Below are positions 24,104 to 31,656 of a stretch of 33,936 nucleotides of DNA, piece after piece; the stretch's first letter is position 1; each line of letters opens with the position of its first letter. This DNA comes from Lentisphaerota bacterium (GTDB lineage: Bacteria; Verrucomicrobiota; Lentisphaeria; Victivallales; Victivallaceae): positions 1 through 33,936 of the forward strand of contig SUWH01000028.1 of NCBI GenBank assembly GCA_015061605.1. The letters are read 5' to 3'. The translations under genes were made by a program, and so were the position numbers. The notes beneath the pieces were generated by a model. That model saw only the letters and a program-made list of their open reading frames with translations. It was not told the DNA's origin and made no database searches.

Positions 24104-26071
24104 ATGATAGATTTCAAAAACCTTTCCAAAAGTTTCGGCGGGACATATGTTTTTAAAGATGTGAACTGCCGCATCAATACCGGAGAACGGGTCGGCGTGG
24201 TCGGTCCCAACGGCGCGGGTAAAAGTACGCTTTTTTCCATTGTCACAGGAGAAATGCTCCCCGATTCCGGAGAAGTGGTCATACCCAAAGATTTCCGGCT
24301 CGGCATCATGCGTCAGCATATCGCTGATACTGAAAAAGAACGCACACTTCTTGATTTTACTGCCGATGCCATTCCGGAGCTGAAAAGCTATTCCGCAGAA
24401 TTGGAAGCTCTCGAAGCCAAACTTGACAACGCTTCCGATGATGAACTGGATTCCCTGCTCAAACGCCACGGCTTTTTGCAGACCACCATCGAACATCTGG
24501 GCGTTTACCACCTCGAACAGGAGGCAAAGGAAGCATTGACCAGTCTCGGTTTTCCGGTGGAACGGCTGAATGAACCTCTGACCGCCTTTTCCGGTGGATG
24601 GCAGATGCGTGCCGCGCTGGCGCGGGTGCTGATTTCCCACCCGGACATACTGCTGCTGGACGAACCGTCCAACTATCTGGATATTCCGGCTGTGGAGTGG
24701 CTCTGCCGCTATCTTGCCAATTTCAAAGGTACATTGCTTCTGATTTCGCACGACCGCTTCCTTTTGCGCAAACTTTGCAGTATCACTCTGGAGTTGAACA
24801 ACGCCAAAGTTACCCGCTACCCCGGCAACTACGACTTTTACCGTACCGAAAAAGAACAGCGCAAAATCGCCCTCGAAGCCGCCAAGCGCAACAGCGACCA
24901 CAAAAAAGAACAGCTCGAACGGATGATCGACCGTTTCCGCGCCAAAAGCACCAAAGCCGCCGCCGCTAAAAGCGCACAAAAGAAACTTGACCGCATGGAG
25001 GATATCGAACTTCCGGAAGCAATGGACTACCGGGGCGTGATCCGTTTCCCCGAACCGCCCGGCTGCGGCGTGGAAGCGGCGCGTTTTGAAAATCTCACTT
25101 TCGGCTATCCCGGCGGAGACAAACTTTTTGAAAATTTGAGCATGGAGATCGCCGCCGGAGATAAACTGGCAGTCATCGGTTACAACGGTATGGGTAAAAC
25201 CACCTTGCTGAAACTGCTTTCCGGACACCTGACTCCGCAAGCTGGGCGTGTAGTCATCGGACACCGGATCATCATCGGTTATCAGGCGCAGGAGTTTTCC
25301 GATCTGCTCAATGATGAATTGTCAGTTTACGATGCGGTTCGGCAGATGCTGCCTCCGGCGGCAAGTCTGGCAAGTGTCGCCAATGTGCTGGGTTCATTCG
25401 GCTTTTCCGGTGATGCGATGAAAAAACCGTGCGGAGTGCTTTCCGGCGGCGAAAAGATCCGGCTTCAGATGGCGCGTATTTTCATCAATCCGCCCAACTT
25501 GCTCATCCTTGACGAACCGACCACCCATTTGGATATTTCCGCGCGCGAACTGCTTCAGGAAGCATTGCGCAGTTATCAGGGTACCGTGGTCATGGTCAGT
25601 CACGATATCGAATTTGTCCGCAATGTGGCGACCACCATCTGGGCAGTTTCTCCTGATGGAGTGAAAAAATATTTCGGTAACTACGACTACTATCTGGAAA
25701 AATCCGCCGCATTGGCCGGAGGAAGTGCCGCCGCCGCACTTGCTTCATCCATCGCTCCCATGGCAGGTGAAACCGCCAAAGACCGCCGCCGCGCCCGGGC
25801 ACAGGCGCGCAACGCCATCGCCGGAGAACTGCGTGCCGCCAAAAAGAAGGTCGAAGAACTTGAAGCACTTCTGGATAAACAATCCGAACAGAAAACCATT
25901 CTGGTGGCAAAACTTTCTTCCGGAGAAAAGGTCGATTTCGGCAAACTCAACAGCGAACTTGCCGCACTGGATAAGGAGATCGCCAAAACTGAAGAGGAGT
26001 GGGAGAAGTTTTCAACTGAACTTGAAGCACTTAAAATGGAAAATGACCGTATAAACAGTGAAAACCGTTAA
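24104..26071 (+). CDS. ABC-F family ATPase (ribosome-associated type)
   Basis: 655 residues with two ABC domains and no membrane segments. Domain 1 has Walker A GPNGAGKST (34-42), signature FSGGWQMRAALAR (162-174) and Walker B LLLDEPSNYLD. Domain 2 has GYNGMGKTTLL (359-369), LSGGEKIRLQMAR and LLILDEPTTHLD. Between them is the charged interdomain linker with KEQRKIALEAAKRNSDHKKE that reaches the ribosomal P-tRNA in this family. A C-terminal coiled coil (about 575-655) follows. The Ala-rich AKSTKAAAAKSAQKK is part of the linker. The layout is that of YdiF/YheS/Uup-type proteins, involved in translation or, in some members, drug protection. The position beside rluB supports a ribosome role. Confidence 0.93.
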   Translation: MIDFKNLSKSFGGTYVFKDVNCRINTGERVGVVGPNGAGKSTLFSIVTGEMLPDSGEVVIPKDFRLGIMRQHIADTEKERTLLDFTADAIPELKSYSAELEALEAKLDNASDDELDSLLKRHGFLQTTIEHLGVYHLEQEAKEALTSLGFPVERLNEPLTAFSGGWQMRAALARVLISHPDILLLDEPSNYLDIPAVEWLCRYLANFKGTLLLISHDRFLLRKLCSITLELNNAKVTRYPGNYDFYRTEKEQRKIALEAAKRNSDHKKEQLERMIDRFRAKSTKAAAAKSAQKKLDRMEDIELPEAMDYRGVIRFPEPPGCGVEAARFENLTFGYPGGDKLFENLSMEIAAGDKLAVIGYNGMGKTTLLKLLSGHLTPQAGRVVIGHRIIIGYQAQEFSDLLNDELSVYDAVRQMLPPAASLASVANVLGSFGFSGDAMKKPCGVLSGGEKIRLQMARIFINPPNLLILDEPTTHLDISARELLQEALRSYQGTVVMVSHDIEFVRNVATTIWAVSPDGVKKYFGNYDYYLEKSAALAGGSAAAALASSIAPMAGETAKDRRRARAQARNAIAGELRAAKKKVEELEALLDKQSEQKTILVAKLSSGEKVDFGKLNSELAALDKEIAKTEEEWEKFSTELEALKMENDRINSENR

Positions 26072-26087
26072 GATAAAGGATTTGGCT

Positions 26088-27200
26088 ATGTTTAAAAAAG
26101 CTGTACTACCGGCGTTTGCCGCAGTCGGTCTGTTATTTTCATCCTGCACGCATATAATTGGAAACAAGGAGAATAAGAGTATGTCATCAGAATTTTTCAA
26201 GCGTCCGGACGGTCAGACCGCCAGACTTTATCAACTGCGCTGTGCCGACGGTTTCGGTGTCGATATCAGCGACCATGGCGCGACCATCATCGCTCTTTAC
26301 ACCCCCGACCGCAACGGAAAGATCCGCAATGTGGCTCTTTCATGGGCGGATCCGGCACGTTATAATACCCATCCCATCTATCTCGGAGCGCTGGTCGGCC
26401 GTCTTGCCAACCGGGTGAGCAATGCCCGTTTCGTGCTGGATGACAAAGTTTATCAGCTTCTGCCCAACGACCGCAAAACCAATTCTCTCCACGGCGGATT
26501 CGGTATCTCCGGCAGATTGTGGCAGGTGGATAAACACACCGGTAAAGAACTCATTCTCACCTTGAAAAGTCTTCACGGCGATGGCGGTTTCCCCGGACAG
26601 CTTGACATCACTGCGCGTTATTCCATCAGCGATGATCACAAACTTACTCTGGACATCATCGCCTGTCCCGACCGCAAAACAGTTGCCGACTTCACCAGTC
26701 ACGTCTATTTGAATTTGAATGGCGAGGGCAGCGGGGATTGTTCTGACCATTCTATCGTGATGAAAGCCCCCCGCCGCACCGAAGTTGATGAAAAACTCAT
26801 TCCCACCGGCAGAACTCCCGAAGTTGCCGGAACCATCTATGATCTGCAGAAAGAACGCAACTTTGCCGACATCCTTAAAGATATTCCCAACGGTCTGGAC
26901 GACAATTACATAATTCAGGATAAATGCGGCATCCGTACCGAAGCTGCCGCAGTGGTCAAAGCTGAAAAATCCGGTATCCGTCTCACATTGAGCACCGACC
27001 GTCCGGGTATCCAGTTCTACATGGCAAACTGTCTGAAAGATAAACCCGGACGCAGCGGCAATTATGTGAAGTTCGGCGGATTTTGCCTTGAAACCCAGAA
27101 CTGGCCCGATGCCGTAAATCAGCCGGGATTTCCCTCTGCGGTCATCACCCCGGAAAATCCTTACACCAGCAGCACTGTCTGGGCTTTTGATACCTTTTGA
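26088..27200 (+). CDS. Aldose 1-epimerase (galactose mutarotase), probable exported form
   Basis: 370 residues from the ATG at 26088 (AAAGGAT site). Catalytic residues follow the family: H135 in TNSLHGGFG, H205 in TSHVYLNLNGEG and E335 in GFCLETQNWPDA. It interconverts alpha and beta anomers of hexoses. The first ~20 residues form a hydrophobic signal with a cysteine (LLFSSC, C20), so the full form is probably a lipoprotein, although phenylalanine at -3 is not ideal. A second in-frame ATG at 26181 has an excellent AAGGAG site and gives 339 residues, the size of ordinary cytoplasmic mutarotases. It lies 16 bases after the ABC-F gene and 21 before the CapA-like gene. A GTG at 26058 inside the previous gene is less likely. 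Confidence 0.9.
   Translation: MFKKAVLPAFAAVGLLFSSCTHIIGNKENKSMSSEFFKRPDGQTARLYQLRCADGFGVDISDHGATIIALYTPDRNGKIRNVALSWADPARYNTHPIYLGALVGRLANRVSNARFVLDDKVYQLLPNDRKTNSLHGGFGISGRLWQVDKHTGKELILTLKSLHGDGGFPGQLDITARYSISDDHKLTLDIIACPDRKTVADFTSHVYLNLNGEGSGDCSDHSIVMKAPRRTEVDEKLIPTGRTPEVAGTIYDLQKERNFADILKDIPNGLDDNYIIQDKCGIRTEAAAVVKAEKSGIRLTLSTDRPGIQFYMANCLKDKPGRSGNYVKFGGFCLETQNWPDAVNQPGFPSAVITPENPYTSSTVWAFDTF
26166..26183 (+). promoter_or_regulatory. Internal ribosome binding site and second start in the epimerase gene
   Basis: AAGGAG (26166-26171), nine bases, then ATG (26181-26183), in frame with the epimerase and right after the signal-peptide region. It is a stronger site than that of the first ATG. 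Confidence 0.55.
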
Positions 27201-27221
27201 TCAAATGATGGAGATACACTC

Positions 27222-28463
27222 ATGAGCATTGTGATTAAATTCCGCGAGCCGGTCGGAGAAACCTTTACCGTTGCCGTCGCCGGAGATTTCTGTCCCCGGG
27301 AAAACAACAGTTCGATTTGTGCCGCCGAAGCTGCTGATATAGTTAAAAATATTCTTCCCGTTTACGGGGCGGCAGATATCCGTCTGCTCAACTGGGAAAC
27401 TGCTATTGATACTGATTCAGCTCCGATCGACAAGAGCGGTCCCAATCTGCGCTGCGGCGCGGAAGCTCTCGAATTTGCCCGGGCATTGAATGCTCAAGTG
27501 CTGATGCTCGCCAACAATCACACCGGCGATTACGGCGGTGAGGCTCTGCTCAAAACCATTGACGCGTGCGAAAAAGCCGGTTTTGTCACCGTCGGTGCCG
27601 GTGCTGATGCCGAAGCTGCCGCTGAAGCATTGATCGTGGAAGCAAAAGGTATCAAACTTGCCATCCTCAACGCCTGTGAACATGAGTTCGGTTTCGCCCG
27701 GCGGCATACTGCGGGAACCTGCGGAATGGATCTGCCGCTGCTGCTCGAACATATCCGGGAACTCAAAAAACAGAAATATCTGGTCATGGTCACGCTTCAT
27801 GGCGGCCATGAAAACTTTCCCGCCCCATCGCCGCGGATGGTGAAACTTTTCCGGGCACTGGCAGATGGCGGAGCCGATGCGGTTTTCAACACCCACACCC
27901 ATTGTCCGCTGGGGTGCGAGATCCACAACGGCGTTCCGGTGGTCGGCAGCTGCGGAAATTTCTATTTCCCGACCAAAGATTACAGTATTGCTGATTTTAA
28001 GCCCTGGCATCTGGGCTATCTGCCGGTTTACAGTTTTGATGCACAGGGAGCGTGGCAGCTGGAATTGACTCCTTACCTCAATATGCCGCACAGTATTGAA
28101 CTGCTCAATGAAAAAGCAGAAGCGGATTTCAAAACATATTTTGCTGAACTCTGCCGCCCCTTTGAAGATATGGAATATTGTGAAAAACTTTTTGATTCAT
28201 GGTGCTGGCGCGATGATCCCAACTACTATTTCCAATGTATGTATGAGATTGCCAAGCCGGAAAACAACTGGGATTTCGGAGCTGTCCATAAGCAGATGAT
28301 GCCTTTCCGTAATCTTCTCAACTGTGAATCACATCACGATATTCTGCGCAACTGTATGCTGATCATCGAGGAAAAACGGGAAAAAACCGCCGGAAAGTAC
28401 GCCGGTAAAATCGATGAACTCCGCTCTCTGGAATGGCTGGATCTGCCAGCAGGTGATTTATAA
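27222..28463 (+). CDS. CapA/PgsA-family metallophosphoesterase-like protein
   Basis: 413 residues. Family blocks are in order: VAGDFCP (GDF at 21-23), LLNWETAI (57-60), MLANNHTGDYG (97-100), TLHGGHENF (193-197) and FNTHTHCPLG (223-227), the last corresponding to the GHHPH region. These residues form a calcineurin-like metal centre. CapA proteins are linked to poly-gamma-glutamate capsule synthesis and are usually membrane-anchored; this one has no signal or transmembrane segment, and no capB or capC genes are near, so the name gives fold more than function. The C-terminal ~130 residues are specific to it. A GGAGAT site precedes the ATG. It is the last gene of the rluB unit. Confidence 0.82.
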   Translation: MSIVIKFREPVGETFTVAVAGDFCPRENNSSICAAEAADIVKNILPVYGAADIRLLNWETAIDTDSAPIDKSGPNLRCGAEALEFARALNAQVLMLANNHTGDYGGEALLKTIDACEKAGFVTVGAGADAEAAAEALIVEAKGIKLAILNACEHEFGFARRHTAGTCGMDLPLLLEHIRELKKQKYLVMVTLHGGHENFPAPSPRMVKLFRALADGGADAVFNTHTHCPLGCEIHNGVPVVGSCGNFYFPTKDYSIADFKPWHLGYLPVYSFDAQGAWQLELTPYLNMPHSIELLNEKAEADFKTYFAELCRPFEDMEYCEKLFDSWCWRDDPNYYFQCMYEIAKPENNWDFGAVHKQMMPFRNLLNCESHHDILRNCMLIIEEKREKTAGKYAGKIDELRSLEWLDLPAGDL

Positions 28464-28485
28464 CTGTACTTTCCCCCGGTTTCAC

Positions 28486-28514
28486 TTGTAAAAAGTCGAT
28501 TCCGGGGTTATATT
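28486..28514 (+). promoter_or_regulatory. Promoter of the glycyl-tRNA synthetase operon
   Basis: TTGTAA (28486-28491), 17 bases, TATATT (28509-28514). CCCCGG (28474-28479) and CCGGGG (28502-28507) form an inverted repeat around the -35. No T-box leader was seen in the ~45-base transcript leader. Confidence 0.7.
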
Positions 28515-28565
28515 ATCTTTTTGGTAATTTGTTGTTTACATTAATTTTAATGAAAGGATATGATT

Positions 28566-29900
28566 ATGTCGGAAGAATTCAAGAGCCAGGAGTTGATGGA
28601 TAAGATCGTAAGTTTGTGCAAACGCCGGGGATTTGTCTTCCCCAGCTCTGAAATTTACGGAGGCTTCAACGGTTTCTGGGATTACGGCCCCTACGGTTCC
28701 CGTATGAAACGCGCCATCGAAAACCTCTGGTGGCACGAAATGGTCGAAACCCGCGACAATGTCGAAGGTCTTGATTCCACCATCATCGCCAATCCGACCA
28801 TCTGGAAAGCTTCCGGTCACATCGACCAGTTCAGCGACCTCATGACCGACTGCAAAGACTGCAAAGCCCGTCACCGCGTCGATCAGATGCCCGATCAGAC
28901 CACCTGCCCCAACTGCGGTTCCAAAAATCTTACCGAACCCAAGGAATTCAATCTGATGATGAAAACCTTTGTCGGTCCGGTCTTTGACGATGAACACGTC
29001 GCCTATCTGCGCGCCGAATCCTGCCAGCCGATCTTCGTTGACTTCCACAGCGTCCGTATCGCTGCCCGCCAGAAACTTCCCTTTGGTGTGGCGCAGATCG
29101 GTAAAGCGTTCCGCAACGAGATCAACCCGCGCAACTTCACCTTCCGCAGCCGCGAATTCACCCAGATGGAAATGGAATTCTTCTGCGATGGCGAAGAGGG
29201 CATGGAATGGTTCGAGTACTGGAAAGAACAGCGCATCAAATACTATCGCGACAAACTGGAATTCTCCGACGACTTCATGCGCATTTATGAACATGAAAAA
29301 CTCGCTCACTACGCTAAAGCCGCTATCGATATCGAAGTCAAATTCCCCTTCGGCTGGGGCGAACTGGAAGGCGTCCACCACCGCGGCACCTGGGATTTGA
29401 GCCGTCACAGCGAATTCTCCGGCGAAAATCTCCAGTATGTCGACCACGACAACCGCCGTACTCTGATGCCGACCGTTATCGAAACCAGCGTCGGTCTCGA
29501 CCGTACCATGCTCGCATTGCTCTGCCGCGCCTACGATGAAGAAAAGGCCGCCACCGCCAAAGAAGGTATGGACGAAGATACCCGTATCGTTCTCCATCTG
29601 CCCGCCCGCGTCGCCCCGATCCAGGTCGCCGTGCTGCCGCAGTCCAAGAAGCTCAAAGAGAACGCCTACGAACTTTACAAAGACATCAACCGCTACTTCC
29701 GCAGTGAATATGACGAAACCGGAAGCATCGGTAAACGTTACCGCCGTCAGGACGAGATCGGTACCCCGTACTGCATCACCTTTGACTTTGATTCAGTCAA
29801 CGACAATGCCGTTACCGTCCGCAACCGCGATACCATGCAGCAGGATCGGGTAAACATCACCCAGCTGCGTGACTATCTGGAAAACAAGATCGGTTTCTGA
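28566..29900 (+). CDS. glyQS: Glycyl-tRNA synthetase, single-chain (alpha2) class II type
   Basis: 444 residues from the ATG at 28566 (AAGGAT at correct distance; the ATG at 28560 is too close). It charges tRNA-Gly with glycine. Features: GFNGFWDYGPYGSRMKRAIENLWW at the N terminus, a zinc-type set C96, C99, C114, C117, TEPKEFNLMMKTFVGP, motif 2 around AFRNEINPRNFTFRSREF, and the C-terminal anticodon domain starting RVAPIQVAVLP. Two normally conserved stretches differ: LRAESCQPIF (148-157) where LRPETAQGIF is usual, and VIETSVGLDR (304-313) where VIEPSxGxDR is common. This is the archaeal/Gram-positive-like dimeric form, not the E. coli alpha2-beta2 form. It is first in a four-gene operon. Confidence 0.93.
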   Translation: MSEEFKSQELMDKIVSLCKRRGFVFPSSEIYGGFNGFWDYGPYGSRMKRAIENLWWHEMVETRDNVEGLDSTIIANPTIWKASGHIDQFSDLMTDCKDCKARHRVDQMPDQTTCPNCGSKNLTEPKEFNLMMKTFVGPVFDDEHVAYLRAESCQPIFVDFHSVRIAARQKLPFGVAQIGKAFRNEINPRNFTFRSREFTQMEMEFFCDGEEGMEWFEYWKEQRIKYYRDKLEFSDDFMRIYEHEKLAHYAKAAIDIEVKFPFGWGELEGVHHRGTWDLSRHSEFSGENLQYVDHDNRRTLMPTVIETSVGLDRTMLALLCRAYDEEKAATAKEGMDEDTRIVLHLPARVAPIQVAVLPQSKKLKENAYELYKDINRYFRSEYDETGSIGKRYRRQDEIGTPYCITFDFDSVNDNAVTVRNRDTMQQDRVNITQLRDYLENKIGF

Positions 29901-29928
29901 TGAACCATGCTTTTAAGGGAGAAAGATC

Positions 29929-31026
29929 ATGCCTTTTGACCGTGGTTCAATAACCTTTTCGATGTTTGAGCTTTCCGGAGATATTCCGGAAAACTTTGCA
30001 GAGATGTTTGCCGCATCAAAAGCCGGTACGCTCGATTCGGTAACTGCCGAACCGCAGATCGGCTGGGTCACCGGACATCATCTGCTGGATACCAATATCG
30101 ATGAGGGTTCCGCCCAGTGCGGCGGCAGCTATTATCTTACTCTGCGTCAGGCGGTAAGAAAGATCCCGGCTTCATTGCTCAATGCGCTCTGCCGCCGGGA
30201 GGAACAATCTTTTCTCGCCGCCAATCCCGGACGGGATTATGTTTCCGGCAAAGACAAAAAGCGGATAAAAGAAGATGTCATCGAACGGCACATCAACAAG
30301 ATGCCGCCCGCGTTGTCGGGGGTTTCCATGGTGCTGGAACCGCATGACAAATTCCTTTATCTCGGAACCGGAAGTCAGAGTCAGATCGACCTTTTTATCG
30401 AAAACTTCTACAAGGTGACCAAAATGGAACCGCTTCAGCTCACTCCGGCTCTGATATTGGAACGGGAGTTCCAGACCACCTGTGCGGCGTTTCCGGCGTT
30501 GAAGCTCAATGATTCTCCGGTCATCCCCGCTGATCCGCAGGTCGGCCGCGACTTCCTCACCTGGCTGCTCTATTACAGCGAAAGTGTCGGTAAACTCACC
30601 TTTGAAAACAATGAGTTCGACATCATGCTCGAAGCTCCGCTGGTGCTGCTGGATGAAAATGAAGCCCGCGGTGCCGGTGAAACCACCGTCAAAAAAGGCG
30701 ACAGCCCCCTGCGCGGAGCAGAAGTGAAAGCGGCTCTGGAAGTCGGTAAAAAGCTGAAAAAAGCGAAATTCACCCTGACCCGCGATGATAATTCAGTCTG
30801 GTGCGGAACTTTTGATGCCGACAACTTTGTGTTCGGTTCTTTCAAGCTCCCCGAGGGCGAAGAGATGAATCCGGATGAAATTTTTGCCGACCGCGTGCGC
30901 GCGCTGGCGACCTTCCGCCAGGTTTTGATCGAATACTTCAAACTTTATGCTTCGGCAATGCTCGCGGACCGCGATGCGGTCGAAGGTGCCATGCGTGAAT
31001 GGATAAGCAGCCGGGAGGCGATCTGA
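29929..31026 (+). CDS. RdgC-like (recombination-associated) protein
   Basis: 365 residues with no catalytic motif. Its outline matches proteobacterial RdgC: an N-terminal beta-region ending QIGWVTGHHLLD, a charged middle similar to the RdgC stretch that runs from KIPASLLNALCRREEQ through KDKKRIKEDVIERH, a strand-rich section VSMVLEPHDKFLYLGTGSQSQ, and the hallmark-like GRDFLTWLLYYSE (206-218). RdgC forms a DNA-encircling ring that restrains RecA. The assignment is by remembered pattern, so moderate. The gene begins 28 bases after glyQS with GGGAGAAAG and its stop overlaps the trmB start by one base (TGATG). The context with tRNA genes does not explain the function. Confidence 0.6.
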   Translation: MPFDRGSITFSMFELSGDIPENFAEMFAASKAGTLDSVTAEPQIGWVTGHHLLDTNIDEGSAQCGGSYYLTLRQAVRKIPASLLNALCRREEQSFLAANPGRDYVSGKDKKRIKEDVIERHINKMPPALSGVSMVLEPHDKFLYLGTGSQSQIDLFIENFYKVTKMEPLQLTPALILEREFQTTCAAFPALKLNDSPVIPADPQVGRDFLTWLLYYSESVGKLTFENNEFDIMLEAPLVLLDENEARGAGETTVKKGDSPLRGAEVKAALEVGKKLKKAKFTLTRDDNSVWCGTFDADNFVFGSFKLPEGEEMNPDEIFADRVRALATFRQVLIEYFKLYASAMLADRDAVEGAMREWISSREAI

Positions 31027-31640
31027 TGCCCCATAAAGAGGATGCAAAGATCCGGATCCTTACCGGAGCGTATGAACGGCTCGTTCTGCCGCCGGATAAA
31101 GTTTGTGAACTTGATCTGGGCTGCGGGACCGGCAGTTTTTCCGTCGCGCTGGCGGCAAACTATCCGGAGCGGCACATCCTCTGTGCCGATGTGATGCTCG
31201 GCAGATTGCGTAAAGTCGTCCGGAGAAGCAATCACAGCAATGTGGAAAATCTGGAAGTACTGCGCGTCGAGGCCCGCCATCTGATCGGACTTATGCTCCC
31301 TGATGCTTCGCTCGACCGCATCCATCTGCTCTGTCCCGATCCGTGGCCCAAAAACCGCCACCGGGGACACCGGCTGCTGTGCTGTGATTTTACCACCCAA
31401 CTGCACCGGGTGTTGAAAAAAGGAGCGGTATTCCACTTTTCCAGCGATGATGAGAATTACTGTGAGGCGGTCAACCGCGTTATGGAAAATTCCGGACTTT
31501 TCGCTCCGGATATGGATGCATTGAGCGATGTCAGTCACATAAGAAGTGATTTTGAAAACCGCTGGCTTTCTGAAGGCAAGCCGGTCCACCACCGGGCGTG
31601 GCGGACACTCGCTCTGCCGGAAGTTACCATCGGACACTGA
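31026..31640 (+). CDS. trmB: tRNA (guanine-N7-)-methyltransferase
   Basis: 204 residues from the ATG at 31026 (GGAGG site inside the previous gene). It makes m7G46 in tRNAs using S-adenosylmethionine. The SAM site is CELDLGCGTGSFSV (31-38 core); the family signature is LLCPDPWPKNRHRGHRLL (104-117), and the C-terminal strand HFSSDDENYCE is normal. It overlaps the RdgC-like gene by one base (TGATG) and is followed after 16 bases by tyrS, so this is a tRNA-function operon. Confidence 0.94.
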   Translation: MPHKEDAKIRILTGAYERLVLPPDKVCELDLGCGTGSFSVALAANYPERHILCADVMLGRLRKVVRRSNHSNVENLEVLRVEARHLIGLMLPDASLDRIHLLCPDPWPKNRHRGHRLLCCDFTTQLHRVLKKGAVFHFSSDDENYCEAVNRVMENSGLFAPDMDALSDVSHIRSDFENRWLSEGKPVHHRAWRTLALPEVTIGH

Positions 31641-31656
31641 TAAAGGAGAATTTATC

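Noticed and set aside
24059..25264. Long open frame of 401 codons on the minus strand opposite the ABC-F gene
   Set aside because: Phe/Gly-rich translation without motifs; the opposite strand has complete ABC-F signatures.
28464..28565. T-box or other amino-acid-sensing leader before glycyl-tRNA synthetase
   Set aside because: The leader after the predicted start site is only about 45 bases and has no T-box sequence or terminator.
28536..29597. Long open frame of 353 codons opposite the glycyl-tRNA synthetase
   Set aside because: Shadow of a strongly conserved gene; repeated FxxF-rich, motif-free sequence.
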